Origin: Manihot esculenta
Taxonomy: Eukaryota; Streptophyta; Magnoliopsida; Malpighiales; Euphorbiaceae
Length of the DNA stretch: 64,000 bases
Assembly: GCF_001659605.2 (NCBI RefSeq)
Contig: NC_035178.2
Coordinates: forward strand, 12,222,062-12,286,061
Direction of reading: 5' to 3'
The notes below the pieces were generated by a model, which saw only the letters and a list, made by a program, of their open reading frames with translations, was not told the DNA's origin and did not search any database. Positions within the stretch are counted from its first letter, which is position 1, and each line of letters begins with the position of its first letter. This document shows, piece after piece, positions 33,121 to 47,815 of this stretch. A program made the position numbers and the translations under genes.

Positions 33121-35837
33121 TTTATATTTTTAAAATTAAACACTTAAATCTCTATATAATAAATTTATTTAAATGAAATATCTTTTAATCTATAATTCAA
33201 TGATTAAAAGGAAAATAAATATTTTTAATATATAAAATATTTTCATGAATATTTAAATTATTTTTAACATAGATAAAAAATGTTATATTATATAAACTAC
33301 ACTTTAGTTTTTAAATTTTAGTATAATTGATGGATCAGTTTTTATATTTTTAAAGCTTTGAAAATATTATAATTGTTTCATTCATTACAGACATTAGCTC
33401 AAAATTAGTGGATAATTAAATTTCTGCAAGTATAATTTTTTTTTTTAAATATTTTTTATAAAAGTTTATAACTTATTTAAAAGTTAATTAATATCACTTA
33501 AAAATAACTGAAATTGTAAGTATGTTTTAAAAATTTTAAAATTATAAATATTAAAATATTTTAATAAATAAAAATTGAAGAAAAAAAGTGTTAAAAATGA
33601 GTTAAATGAGATATTATAGATAAAAGTTAATGAGGACTTAAGTGTTATTTTAAATAAAAAATAAAAGATTAAAATATTTAAATTATAATATATGAGATTG
33701 AATTAATTATCGAAGGATTTAAGTGTATAATTTTTAAAATATAGAAATTTATCTATTAATTATATAAAAATTTAAAAATTTAAGTGTAATTTATTTCTTT
33801 AAAAAAGTAATAAAAGCTGCAAAATGGATTAAAAAACTTCTAATTTAAATAAATTTATTATAAAAAAATTTAGATGTTGAATTTTAAATATACAAAAATC
33901 GATCCATTAATTAATTAAAAGCAAAACTAAAATATAATTTAATCTTTTTAAATTAATTATTTAAACCTGTGACAGTTGAGACATAAAATAAATACTAAAT
34001 AGGTGAAATGATTAATATAATTAAATATTAAATTAAATAATTATTAAATAGTGTAATTCTATAAATTAATATGTATAACGTTTAAAAAATTAATTATGGT
34101 AGTAAAAAAATTAATTTTGATTTATAAGAATGAAAATTAATTAATCGGCTATAATCAAATTCAATTAAAATTCTATTTTTATAAAGAGGAGAGGATTGTT
34201 CAAATTAAATTAACTAAATATTTTTATTTTAAATTATATTAATCATTATTTAAATAATTTTCTCATTTAAAAACAAACTTCAATTTTAAAATTATTGAAA
34301 ATTACTTTCTATGAGATTTTTGAAAATTATTTTTTATCTACGAGTACAAATATTTTCAATCATTATTTTTATACAAATTTAAAAATTTATAAACTATATA
34401 TTGATACATTATTTTTAAATATCAATCATAATGGGGCATTTTTTAAAAATTTCTAATAAACATAAAAAAGTAATACTTTATAATACAAATATATCAAATT
34501 TATATTTATAATGATAATTTATTAATAATTTTAAAGTATTTATTATGCATAAATATTAATAATAATAATGTAAATCGTGTATTTTTATTTTTAATTAAAT
34601 AAAAATAATTATAAATAATTAAAATTAATAAAATAATTATAAATAAAATTTAATTTAATAGAAAGGAGTTCCACATGTTACTTTCTTATATAAATTAAAT
34701 ATATAAAATATGAAACTCATTTATAATTTTTTTTATTATTATTACCATCCATTTCAGAGAAAAATTATAGATTTTAAAATAATTAAATAAAAATAATACT
34801 ATAATTCCATATTACACATTAATTTTACTAAATAAATAATAAAGAATATAAAAATAAAATTAGCAATGAAACTTATATAATTTAGATAAATTTAATACTT
34901 CTTTTAGAACAAAAATTTATTATAAAAATTATTTTAAAAAATTAATCAAATCAATAACATCAAATTAAACATTTAACCATAAATCATAACAAACAAAAAT
35001 TTAACTAAAGATTTTAAAAAAAAACACACATTTTAGTTAATTTTATTTTCCATAATTTATTTTATGTAAAATTAAAATGTGTTTAGGAATGTAAATGAAC
35101 CGAGTTGAATCGAGTTTTGAAGTGTCGAAACTTAATTCATTAAAATTTTTTCGAGCTCGAGCCGAATTCGAGTTTTACTCATTTCGAACTCGAATCCAAT
35201 ATTAAGAAGTTCAAAAATTGTTTAAGATATAAAATGATATTAATTTTTTTAATATATAAATTGAGTTTTACATTATACAAAATAAATTTTTGTTAAAAAA
35301 AGTTACGCTCTAATTTGATTATAAAATGATATTATTATTATTTTATTTAATTATAAATTATTATTCCCATTTCAAAAAAAATATTATTACTATTTTCCAA
35401 TTTATAATATAAAAATAAAATTTCCAATTTATAATACTATCTAATTTCTTTTCTTGAGTGATAAATATATTTCAGTTAAGTGCATTTCAATAAATCTGAG
35501 AGATGAAATTCTACTATTTCAATTCCCCAAACCCATTTTAACAAAAAAAAAATTTCTTTTCTACAAAAGGATCAACTGTAATTTTATCTTTATGCAAATC
35601 AAAATCGCTTCTTATGAATCCCAACTTGTTTCTCCAAGGACCTATAACTGGTGTTGCCTGAAATTTCAACTCTAAACAGACAAAAGAGTGAATATATAAC
35701 AAACCACCAAACCATCATTTACGGTTATGCATGCATGACGAAAGAAATGGCAAATCTGAAACAGCATGAACTTGTAGCTTGCTTCCATTCTTCAGGATCA
35801 TGTAGCAGTAGATTTCAAATTTTCTTTTTCGATTTTG
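33121..35837. other. AT-rich spacer with degenerate repeats
   Basis: No gene is seen. Units resembling the outer part of the inverted-repeat arms recur at about 33290-33370 and 33690-33800. A patch at 35080-35215 has the GAGTTGAATCGAG / CGAGCTCGAGCCGAATTCGA pattern of a common plant interspersed repeat. The 3' untranslated region of the TBCE gene should lie just left of 35838. Confidence 0.5.
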
Positions 35838-38800
35838 TCAACTCTCTTCATCAATAAGAATGGTCGACTCGTTGCCAATCCCAACGTCCATCAGAGTTGC
35901 CATTTCATCATCCAGCAATGAAGGTAGAGGGGAACCCTGAAAATTACCAGGGGGAAAAAAGAAGACATAAGAAAAGGCAAAGCCAATAGGACATTCAAAC
36001 AACAAAGATAGACTTGGATAAAAGATCTATTGCTTCCTTTGATTTTGCATTTAAAGTGGGAGCTTTAGACGTGAATTCCAAGCCATGTTTTATTTCCTCA
36101 GTGAAATTTCAGGATGGGATATGAAGAGTAATGCTAATAGATTCAGGTTCAATTTTACGGTGGAATCTATCAAAATCTATTAAATGATCAAAAACCATCA
36201 AGGCATTCGCCATCAAGAGGTATTAATGTACAATGCGAAATGGGAAATTAAGACGAACCTCTTCCTGAAGAAATAATTTTGGCTTGATGGACTTGAGCTT
36301 GAAAAAGCTTTCACAAAGAATTTTTAGCTTGCCTACCTAAAATGAAATTAGGAACCTTAATGAATCTGAAAAGAATATTCAGAAAGATGAAGTTTTAGTA
36401 AAATTAACGTGAAGATCACCGTTGTTGTGGCTGGCAGTTTCTTCGTTAACAATGGTTTCTCGCCAATGGATGCAGCAACACATTTCAAATTGACCGCTGC
36501 ATTTTTACTTCAATGTTTGAACATATATATTGCAAGTCCATAAAATAATCAGATGACAAGAATTAAAAGGTTCATACATAGAAGTCCAGAAGCCATTTTC
36601 TGCGGGCCTGATGTTGCAACTGATGGTCTTTCATCTTCAATGCCATGATAAGCCTTGAGCTCAGCAAACCTATAATCAAGTAAAAGCAAGCAGGAAGAAC
36701 ATCGAAGAACATTATTGATGAACCAATAATAACAGGTAACCTCACATTAGATAGAAAAAGCTTTTTATGATTTTATCTTCCATTTTCTATTAAGAACCCA
36801 AGAAGCTTGGCATCTTCACAGAGGGATACATGGGGAAGTCACTGGAAAGCCTGGGGTAAAAGGAGGTCTACGATTTAGTCCCTGTTGCGAACATGGACAG
36901 ACATGGACAGAGCCTGAAAACATTTAAATCAGTCGATAATACTTTAAGGAAAACTACTAGATCACCAATAGAAGAGGCATTGGTATTCAAAAATAGTGGT
37001 GAACTCCAGAAATAAAGCATTTTGCCTATTAGGTTCACTTACATTACATAATTCTGTTAGTTGAACGAAGCATTTACAAGCCTAAAACAATTCATATCTG
37101 TTGGAACACCTTTTCCACTAAGATTACTATAGAACTATGTCCTGCACGACTCATCAATAGCAGCTAACCAAACCGAGGTTCTAAGCAGCAGAGGAAAATG
37201 CTATGCCTCTATTGTGGATTAGGGATTCATCAATATAATTTGTTCACAAAAGGCCAGGTAGCAGGGCTAAAACAATTCAGTGGACCAAAAGGTTACTTTC
37301 TCCATTTGTTAAAATTTAAAACGATTAATCATACTCAGTAGAATCACTGTTTGATCTTGACAACCACTCTGTAGGTAATTATAATGTCCATGAGTTGAGC
37401 TACTCATGATCTATTTGGATTCAACTGGCAAAATATTTGAATTCAATTGACTTGAACCAAGTTGAGCTTGAACTTGAGTAGCTCAAGTAACAAGGCAAGC
37501 TCAGTTTAAGTGATTCTAATACCAGAGCTACTAGATTAGCAAGCACGCCTATTCAAGGTTTTTTCTATAACCTTGAACACATACAATTATACATATACAT
37601 ATGTACATGCGATATATATACATATACATATATAATATTCACAATTACATCTTAAATATTTAAGAATAAACTATCAACTTAAGCTCGTTACTCAAGCTCA
37701 CTTGAGTTCCTTTTCAATTTGAGATTAGTTAAAAACTTGAATTTTTAATGAAAATCAATTGATTCAAGCTTGAGTATCCCAATTAGCGGAGTTTGAGTAG
37801 GAAAGTTAAAGATCAATTAGAACTCAGTGAAGTTTTGAGTGTCCATCTTTTTATCTTAGTTTAACTAGTCCATAGCATTGACTTGGCTATACTCGACTTG
37901 CCAATTTATTTAAGTAATAAACTGCATAAGAAGCACCCTTTCCTGACAAGAGTTTCACTAGCACCTTGGGACTGTTCTGTGTCTTGGTGAAACATGTCTA
38001 TAAATGAATCCTTTTGTTTTCAACACGAAAACATTTGCAGTTAGTCATTAACCAGAAAAGAAAAAAATCTAATGACAAATTCTTGCAGAAGACAAATAGA
38101 GTCCAGTTTCAGTAATTTTAGGTGATCATGGATAGCATGACGAACCATAAATGTCCAAAGAAGGTAATTGAGTAATCATTCCTTCATCCCCTCAATCAAC
38201 ACAGTGTAAGAGTACTCCACAATCAAGCTTGATCTTTCCAAGAATCATGACAAGCTACTTACAATAGAACGTAAAGGAAAATATCAATTACTTCTTATAA
38301 GCCTGGACTTGGACATGCCAAAAAATTTTTACTTATTCCTTGTGCATGAAGTACCCAGTCTTTTGGTCATTTCCATTTTTCTTTTTGGTCTATATGGTCA
38401 TTTCTATTTCCTGAAGTCAAGTGTATACTATCTTACGAAAGTTACAATGGAAAACAAGCAGTATGCTTACCATACAATAAAACCTTAGAACCAGAAGTTT
38501 TCCTACGCAATAGAACACAAGATGTGAAAGATCTATGAAATCCTACTAATACTGAAGCAGTAAGATTTTACATCTGCACTAAAGCCAAACAATAACACTA
38601 TGTCCCCACGAACAATAGTTCTCAGAAGTCAAATTGAGTTCGCATTAACATTATTCTATCTTTAATGCAACTTCCACCAGGGATTCGAACTAGCAACAAG
38701 TAACAGGATGATAACATCACAAGAGATTATTACCTGGGATGCTCTTTGATTTCATCTGGATTGTCATGTAACTTTGACATAACTAAGCGAACATATCTGG

Positions 38801-41800
38801 AAAAAAAAAAAGGAAAGCAGAGGCAAATTTGTTTCAAAGAACATTAAAGATATAAAGGATAGACAATATTCTTTTGCCTAGAATATACAATGGCAAGAAC
38901 AATTGCCTAAATAAATGAATTCCTTCATTTCTGAGAAGGGTAGCATAAAGTGATCATGCACTAGACAAAGTATTTACCGGATTTCAGAGTCCTTCCTTTC
39001 ACGACGACTTACCTAGGAGGTATATCAGATGATAAAAAATCAAATTCACATGAGCCTCAAAGTAAATCCACAAAGCCATGTAGAACTCAGGAGTTTACCT
39101 CACTTCCATTCAGTATTTCAACTTTTGATAATCGTGCAATCAAAACAAATCTTGGGATACCACCTCTTCCAGTATCAGCTATTGGATTTTCAGAAAGCCT
39201 GATATCCTGTAATATATAGCCAAAAAAAAAAAAGGAAAAAGAGATCAGAAGGGTATATCTATATCTAAAATACATTTTACCTCTCGACGAACTATATTGT
39301 GGCCCTGTTTCTTAACAGTAATTTGTAATTTTGGCATAATGATGAAGCCCTATTTAACTGAAATAAAGTAACATTTAGATTATAGTGCAAAGAAGAGAGT
39401 GAACACAGGAAAGATCAAAGCATCACAAACTGGAGTAGTGACAATTTGCATTTTATGCCAACTTGGTGGCATTGCTAGGAGTCACTACCAATTATAAGTT
39501 ATTTTATTTAAAGAGAAGTGACCCTAATAACATGTAAGTATACGACCAAGTTCATATATGCAAAGTATCACAATGCTAGATATCAATTTATTTCTCTCTT
39601 ATTCATTATGTCAGGAAATAATTAAATATCAGTAAAAGAATAAAGAAAAATAGAGAGAATTACTATAAGGTCCTTGATTTTTTTAGGAAATTCACTAGTT
39701 CATCCATATTTCAAAATTACTCAATTAAAATACCCTTGTATTTTGTAAAATCAAACTCTTTATGCATCAAGGAGCATACTTTTCCACTAGCCATAATGGC
39801 GTTAAAGAAATTACATAATACCAATTTAGTAATTTAAAATCTTTAAGCACAATTAACTATAACTTAGCCACACTAGGAAAAGTATTTTCAAGGATGATCT
39901 CCAGGTGTAGTTAAATCAGAAGGCTCACGGATTCATTTCATATTACATAGATAGGATAGGTTACATGGACATGGTATGTTGCACACTCCTAGGCTGACAT
40001 TAAAATAATTGACTTGTATTGTAATTTGTACATCTTACCACCAGTTTGGGGAATGCATTCAGTGAGTCAATGGAGGCCAGATCCTCAATGTTGTTGCCTC
40101 CTGAAGCACATATAAGGTCAGTAACTTCTAAGAAGTAGCAAAGTGAGATAATAAAGAAGAGTCTTCGATTAATTACCCAGAAGAAGGCAACGCAAGTTCT
40201 GAAAAGGCATTTGGACATTAGACTCAGATCCAGTGAGCAAATTTTGCATAGTATCAGTATCTGGGTAAAAGATGTGCTTCAAACTGTTTTTGTTCAAATG
40301 AAGTTGCTCCAAACTGAGAGCAAAAGCAAACACATTGTAGTACATCAAGAAAAAAAACTTTAGCAAATAAAAAATTGTAAATTCTACAAAAAAAAAAAAA
40401 AAAGAAGAAAATTCCAGATGGAAGTAAACAAGATGTCTTTCTGACCTTCTTAACAGAGAGAGCTTTAATATTTCATTCCATTCAGTTATTGAATTATCTT
40501 CCAAGTTCAGAAGCCGCAAAGAACCAAACTCTTGAACAATTGATGAAGATGTTGACTAAAAAACAAGAAAGAAGTATAGAATGAGCTTTCACAACAATGT
40601 GGTCAACATACTTGATGACAAGCACAAGTGAAATTCAAAAACGAAACAAATATCAAGGAACCGGATGTCTATACAAATATAATTATTTTCTTCTTCTTCT
40701 TCTTCTAATTATAAGTTATGTCTATCTTATTTGTCCTTTTCTGAAAGATCATTATTTATAATTCTTATAGTTCTTCACCATGAGTGTTCACCTTCTCAGT
40801 GTACTTGTGAAATCAGTGACCATCCATGAAGTCGCATTTATAAATAACAATGACAACAATAATCAATACAAACAATATCGGACATAATCATATGGCAGAT
40901 TTGGGTTACAAGGAACCTTTATTGTGCTTATGCCATTTCCCATCAGATGTAGCTCCTCAATCACTGGCAATAAATGATTAAGTTCTTCAACCTGCAATAT
41001 CAGAAAAGTTTAAAAAATGGCAAAAAGCAGAATAGAAACAACAAAATATGCAACATTAAAATAAATAGCATAGTCTACCTGTGTCCATTTTATGCCAGTA
41101 TTATTTAAAACTAAGACTCGGATGTTTTTCAGTTGGAGTAGCCCAGTAATGTTCTGCGACATTAAATTATGAGACAAATTGAGTGCTGTAAGACCTGGTA
41201 ATTGCTCACACATGGCACCGACATCCTGCAAGGACGAATTTAAAAAAAAGAAAGTTCTTTAGCAACAAGAAATTCATTCAGTAACTAGCACAACCAGAAT
41301 AACAAGTAGAGAACAAGTAAATGAATCTTTGCTGACACATGCTCAACCTAGTTGGAATAGGACACATGCATTCAATGAACATGCATCATATGCATTGCAA
41401 AACGTAGATCTCAGTTTTATTAGTGCATGCATGGTCCTGTCAATGAAGGCAGAACATGCATCTTAGATGGGTTAACAAGTGCTGACCTGCTACTGCTTGT
41501 ATATTTAGCCACATGGACATAAATCAAGAAACTGGGAGTTGGTTTTGCCAGGAAATAGTCCAGTCCCTCAAGCAGTTATTACTTATTACACAATAGGGTC
41601 AATGTAACAATTCATAAAAAAAAAAATCCAAATTCCCAATACATAATGCCATAAAGTTATATCAAGCTTGTTTAGTAATGATTTTTCCTTGCCCTTAACA
41701 GAAAGAGTGACTAACCCTAGTTTTGCCAGATGTTAACAAAAGGAGTGACCAACCCTAGTTTCACCCAATGCAATGAATCACAACCATAATTATTGTGCAG

Positions 41801-43839
41801 AAACTACCTTCTTTGGGTGTTTTATCAATTCAATCTTAACAAATAAGAGAAAGGAATATTAGGAAGTCTGAGAAAAGACAGTCATGATGAGAAAGCATCA
41901 TGAGGGAGACTTACACTTGTTAAAAGTATGTTATCATATTACTTCAAGCTTAGGTTAGTTTCAGTGGTAGCCATTGATTTTGTCATAAATCTCATTAGAG
42001 CCATAAAATTTAAAGTTGTGGTTTAAAATTAATAAACCTTCATGTTTGTAACAATTAGAATTGCTGAGACCATATTCAATACAAAAGTTTAATGAGGCAA
42101 AGGTAGTGGACCTTTTAAATTTATTTCATATAATGGGTCATCCAAACATTTTTCTCTCCTAAGTCCTATCTCTGTTCATAAAGGCATGGAAGAAAAGTTT
42201 AAATTGAGGTGAGAATAGGAACCAAAATTATGAAGAGACAGAGACTACCACCTTTTCATATGTCTTTTACTCATGAACAGAGGAACTGTGAGAAGAGGAA
42301 ATGTCTTGAATGGCTAGACAATACAAATTAACTAACTCCAATATTGTTTCTGGATCATAGATCTAAATTTTGTCAAATTTTAGTGTTAGCGGTTTCATGA
42401 AAATTAAGATTTAATGATTTCTAAGAGACACGTATAAGTTTAACAATTTTAAGAGATTTAGTCCCTGGTTCAGCTATTGTAGGTGAAATTTATCCAGTGG
42501 CAAAATCTAAACATAATATTTGTCAATAACATACAGTATGCTAGAAAAGCAACTTCCAAGCATTTATTATTCTTTGCGTTCTCCTATTCCTTCTTCTGTG
42601 ATTTTCTTAACAAGTTAAGGCATGAATTATTGATATCCTGGTTATTAATATGCCATTTATTTAATAGCAAGTCAGCAAAGTCGTGACATTTTTTAACAAT
42701 GTAAAAGTAATATCAATATATCATGGTACTTTGATACAATTTGAAATGTACCACATCACTATATTAGAAGTTCAAAGAAAATTGTAGGCATCCTTGTTCT
42801 GGTGATTTTCAAGCAATAAATAAATCACCAAGCAAAAATTCTCTAGGAATTTCGTAGTTCAACTAACGGATTGAGATGATAACTGACATACTTGAATCTA
42901 ATTTATGTCAGTCCCACTCCCACTTCACAAATTCAGCATTAGACAGATATAAGAAGCCGAATATACCTTCCATTCGGAAATCAAATTTCCTGTCAAGTCT
43001 AACTCCTTCAGATCTACAAGAAAACCATTAAACAAGTTACTGACTCACATATATATAGCATGAGTAATGCTGCTGCATATAACTGAGACAGCAAATGATT
43101 AACAAAAGATCGATGAAACTGAATCTCCAAATTCGAATGATCATAACCAGTTTTCATATGCTAAAATTATATGCTGTACGTAGATACTTGCCTCAAAATT
43201 CACTTGATACCCTTACAAAAGAACAACTAAAACTGAATTACACAATGTTAAACATACTCACTTGGTACTAAACTACTGATATCGCTTGGGTTTCCTGGAG
43301 TGCTAACACCCATATAAGGGAGTGAAGCACCCTTCAACTCTTCAAATCTACTTAGCTTATCCTGAATTTTTTCTTTACCCACAAATTCAACAGATACCCG
43401 TTTGTTGCTAGCTGAAAGCACATACATTTCATCTGCACAGAACCCAAAAGGAAATTATCTCAAACTGCCAAAGAAAATGAAAAGAACTGATAATACAACC
43501 AGGATAATGGTGGTCTAATAGCATACCCTCTTCTTCTTTGGTGGACTCGCCTTTGTATCTGATATGGAGAGCTTCTAGGAACGAAATGCCAGGACTCAAA
43601 TTCTGTGTCCGAACAAAGGAACCTGACCGCTCGGATTTCGCTTGGAAATATCGGACGCCGTTCACCGACCCATCGTGCTTGCCTTCCCCATTGTCCCAAT
43701 CGACACCGACCCACGTCCCTGGATATCCCTGCACAGGTCCCACGTACTTGACTGTCCCGATTCGGCTAGGATCATTTGCTGAATGGACTCGCTGGCCGAG
43801 TTTAAACGAGTCGGGGCTTGACTCGGTTGATTCCTGCAT
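35838..43839 (-). CDS. TBCE: Tubulin-folding cofactor E (TBCE), complete, 15 exons
   Basis: Exons with GT-AG borders and continuous phase: 43527-43839, 43262-43432, 42967-43013, 41079-41225, 40917-40991, 40446-40555, 40177-40313, 40039-40100, 39099-39206, 38978-39012, 38734-38796, 36578-36669, 36420-36496, 36259-36336, 35838-35936. They sum to 1,614 nt, 537 residues plus TGA; the Arabidopsis protein is close to this length. Residues 14-79 are a CAP-Gly domain with GKHDG at 53-57; residues about 160-390 are leucine-rich repeats (LKELDLTGNLISEW, LTALNLSHNLM, LRLLNLEDNSITEW); residues about 455-537 form a ubiquitin-like domain. The protein binds alpha-tubulin and acts with cofactors C and D in making assembly-competent tubulin dimers (PFIFFERLING in Arabidopsis). 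The ATG at 43839 is the first in frame; upstream in-frame codons have no ATG. No defects seen. Confidence 0.95.
37390..37880. repeat. Repeat remnant in TBCE intron 11
   Basis: Within the 2.06 kb intron 36670-38733. The halves resemble each other in inverted orientation (AACTTGAGTAGCTCAAGT, then CGTTACTCAAGCTCACTTGAG) around an ATACAT/ATATAC microsatellite at about 37575-37632. Probably a degraded non-autonomous element; no target duplication identified. Confidence 0.4.
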
Positions 43840-45825
43840 CTTCTTCCCTAAATCACTGTTTCCAAGTTCCAACCAGCGATTTTCCTTTCGCGCTGCTTGT
43901 CACTCGGATGTGACCAATCGGGTCGGATGCCGGATTCAATTTGAGCGCCAATATCAATATGTTAAAGAAGAAAAAATTACGTCGCCCCGTTTATCATAAT
44001 TTAACGGCCTAAAGACAAAAACATAAAATCGTAAAAAAATATATTTCAATTTTATCGATTTTAACCTAACCAATTAAATTGAAAGCAGCTCTAACTTATG
44101 AAAAAAAATCGTAGCAACTGATTTCGTTCAGGGGTAACTATGTCAAAATTAAAGAGGTGTAGAATTTAATTCTTCTAACTGGTAACTAAAAAAATAAAAA
44201 TATATATTTAAATCTTAGATATAATAAAGATTTTTATACTATGATTTTACTATTCTTTAGAAATAAGACAATCTTTATAAATATGTAAAAGCAGCTAAAA
44301 TAATGTAAGTATAAAAAGCTAATCTAAACATATCATGTATTTAAATTATTTTTGAATTTGAAAAATTAAAAATATATAAAAAATATTTTTAAATAATAAA
44401 AAATAAAAAATTAGTGAAAAATCTCTGATATAATATAATAAGCGTTCAAAATAAATCATAAGTTATCATCATAAAATATAATCATAATCATGTGGTAAGA
44501 ATTTGATAGATTAATATACAGTTTCATCTGCAAAAAAAAAATTTAAATACCATAACATCCGGTTCTTTATCAAGATTCATTCTCTTCTAAATAGATTGAG
44601 TTTTCACATAGAGTTACTATTAACGGATTTCCATTATATTTGTAATCACGAAATTTCTGATCAATTAGTCAGTGAAATCTCCTATCAATTAGGCAGCACC
44701 AACCAAATTTTCAGAATATACTATAATTAATTTCGACTTTTTACGGTATAAAAATTAATTATTACAGAGATAAAAATATATAATTCTTACACAACTACTT
44801 TTGAGTTCAAAATATTATATTACACTTATCTTTCTCTTCAATTTACTAATTTGTTGAGTGGCTACCATGGGCGTTCACTGCGTTTTCTTTTCTTTTTTGT
44901 AGATTGACCATCGCAGTTGAATTCTTATTTTTAGATGTATTAAGTATTATTTTATTTATGGTTATATGAAATATAATAATAAAAATATTTAAAATTTTTC
45001 AATTTTTATGAATTATAAATAAAAAAATTTTATCACATCAGCCATAATGGATAAATTAATATCATATGAATTTTGACTATATGCTATAATTAATATAAAA
45101 AATTAGAGTGAGAAAAGAATAGGCTATAATTGAGAAATACTATTTTTTTACCATCTAGCCTAAATCTTTATAATTATAAAACTTTTGATTTGTTGTTGCA
45201 AATCGATCTTAGGATGAGGGGATTGTTGTGAATATGTTGCTTTTGGTTTTCTTTGTGTATTGTTTGTTTTATTTAGGGCAGCGACACATTTGTATTCTTT
45301 TTTTTTTTTTAAATTGTCATTTTTCAGTTTCACTGTTTATATAGTTTAGGATTTATTTTTTTTTACTATTTATATAGTTTAAAAATAAACTATTTTTTTC
45401 TCTCTCATTGAGAGAGATTCTCTTAAATTTTTTTCTTTTTCTTTTATAAAGTATTAGTATTTTTTTTATTGGAGTTGTGGATCGCCATTATTCTGAAGCC
45501 ACCCTACTCATATGTGGATATGCTTTGTCTCTTGGTAAGGTATAAATATTTTTGTGTATTTCTTTTCTAATCCTTTTGGTATGCTAAGCACCATTTAATG
45601 AAGTTTTCTTTGATTTTACCTGTTATGGTTTGTTGGGCGTTTCAATTTTTAATTTTTTCTCTAGAGATGGGCGTTTTAATTGAATTTTACTGGTTGTGAT
45701 AATATCTCTATTGCCAACTCTGTTTCAACTTGGGAGTTAGTGCTTCTTGACAAGGTGATTGTAGAAGTTGCATACCTTCCCTTTTTATAACGTTGAGTTT
45801 TCTTCCTTCCAACTTCTATATAGTG
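43840..45825. other. TBCE upstream region and AT-rich spacer
   Basis: 43840-44000 is less AT-rich and should hold the TBCE 5' leader and core promoter. Beyond that it is AT-rich with poly-T runs (about 45298-45312). 45480-45800 is less AT-rich but gives no open frame or recognisable product. Confidence 0.4.
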
Positions 45826-46185
45826 GTGCACTTAGCGGTGAACAATATTTAATTCAAATAAAAAAATTAATCGAATCGAATTAATTTAAAATTTTAATTT
45901 AATTTTTTATTCATTTCGATTCGATTTGATTTTTAATTTTAAAAATTTCAGTTATTTCAGTTTGATTTGATTTTAATTAGAAAAATCGAATCGAATCGAT
46001 TAGTGATAATAGTATATTATTTTTAATAATATAAAGAGATTATATTATATTAAAGTTAAAATATTTTAATTAAATTTTAAAATACTAAAAATAAAGTGTA
46101 AAAAATAAAAAAATTTATTAAAAATTCAAACGATCGAATCAAACTGAATAGAATTGAATCAGATCGATTACTTTATCAGCAAGGC
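45826..46185. repeat. MITE-like repeat with AATCGAATCGAATT motifs
   Basis: Begins near GTGCACTTAGCGGTGAACAA and carries many TCGAATCGAAT / ATTCGATTCGAT runs on both strands, the pattern of a widespread plant interspersed repeat. A related truncated fragment lies at 47693-47815 (GGTGAGTATTCGGTCGGTTC). Confidence 0.5.
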
Positions 46186-46439
46186 TAAACCTTACTTCTT
46201 ACTTGGTCCATGATTCTTGATGTACAGACATGACATCTTTTGTCACACGCTTATTTTTTTCTTTGCCCTTATCAAGTCCTTCCGTTATGATATATATGAT
46301 TCCGGTCATTTTGAGATATTAAAGAAGAGAAATTCTTTTTTTTAAAAGGAAAAGAAATAAGAGACTGATTTTAATCTAAATGAACAGATAAAGTTCAATG
46401 TATTCCCGACAATGAAACTAAATGATATTGCTAAGATTA

Positions 46440-46870
46440 GATTGATGACGTGACCGGAATGGGATCGTGTTGTGATTGGCTAGAACCTGTAAGGAAGAAA
46501 ATGTGAGGTACTAGTGGGTGCTCACGACAACCACTTCGACAATTAGTCAGTATCGATGACTATAGAGAATGTAAGGAATTGCTTAGAGTTTTAATGTTAG
46601 ATAATAGCATACATTTACCTCTGTAATCCTTCTCCTTTTATATCGTAAGAAGGTCACTCCTTTTATATCGTAAGAAGGTCTTAATGAATATAGAATTTTC
46701 TGATAATCCAGCGATGATGCGGCCGTTTGCTTGATAAGAAATATCGCCAGCTAATAAATTGGCAATCCCGCAATTATAAGTGTAATGGGTATATATTGGA
46801 TTATATCTGTTAACAATAACATTGTGCTGAGACTCGCCCATTTAAAGGAATGACGAGTCTTGACATCACA
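46440..46870. repeat. Possible LTR remnant with a 25-bp duplication
   Basis: Higher GC than its surroundings, no long open frame; composition and motifs resemble a retrotransposon LTR. 46632-46680 is a two-copy 25-bp tandem repeat (CTCCTTTTATATCGTAAGAA...). No partner LTR is seen, so this remains a weak call. Confidence 0.3.
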
Positions 46871-47815
46871 CCGGGTGTCATGGTGTCAGGATTTGTCTTC
46901 CCTCGAGACCAATTGCATTTCATACATACATTTTCCTTGCCACATGGATCTATCTCGTGATGACAGTTTGTGGTTTATTTTGAGCTATTGAATAATAGTA
47001 TCAATAATTATTACTATTAAAATTTTATTTAAAATATCTTAATTATAATTTTTATTAGAAAAATTTATGGCCAAAAGTTCAATTTAAAATTTCTATTTTA
47101 TTAATTTCAATGGTAAAAAGAGAAGAATCTCTTGATCGAGTGTGTCATGTTAATAGATTTATTGTTAAATAACCTTATGTCGAAATATATTATATTTTAT
47201 ATTTTTTTATTAGCTATGAGTGATTTTCACAACACATGCATTGTTAATATTATTTACAAAATAACATAATATATGCAATTAATGGCCACATAAGAGAATG
47301 ATTTAACTTTTTTTCCCTCAGATATTAGGGGAATATCATTAAGGAGACCCTAAAACTCTCAAAATATACAAGGAAGATCCAAAGTACAACACAAAATCTT
47401 AGAACCTACAAAGATAAATCCATCTAACAACAAAAATCCTAAAATCTGAAAAACACATTACGCAATTCGGATAACACAACAGGGATGCCACTCTTCATAT
47501 CTAATCACTCTAGCACCTTTATCAACGGAAGCCTACTAAGATGGATGGATTTTAAAAAATACAGCAGAAGCCATACTAACTCACTGAAGATTAAGAAGCC
47601 AAACCACAACCAAAAAGAATAGAGCAGAGCGTAAGCCATCTAGACTAGAAGAGGAAGACAAGATCTTCTAACATTAAGGGACGTGCAATTAGAGGTGAGT
47701 ATTCGGTCGGTTCGGTTTAAAATTGAACCGAATCGAATAAATTAAAATTTAAAATTTTGATATTTATAAAAATCAAACCGAATCGATTTTAGTTAGAAAT
47801 CGAATCAAGTTCTTT
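46871..47815. other. Spacer, TE-derived in part
   Basis: AT-rich to 47290; 47290-47690 has a different composition (C/A-rich) that looks transposon-derived but matches nothing I recognise. 47693-47815 is the truncated repeat noted at 45826. Confidence 0.3.

Noticed and set aside
43837..43872. Longer TBCE N-terminus starting from a TTG at 43872
   Set aside because: No ATG there; the first in-frame ATG at 43839 starts the protein just before the CAP-Gly domain, as in the family.
43538..43999. Plus-strand open frame of 153 codons
   Set aside because: Antisense shadow of TBCE exon 1.
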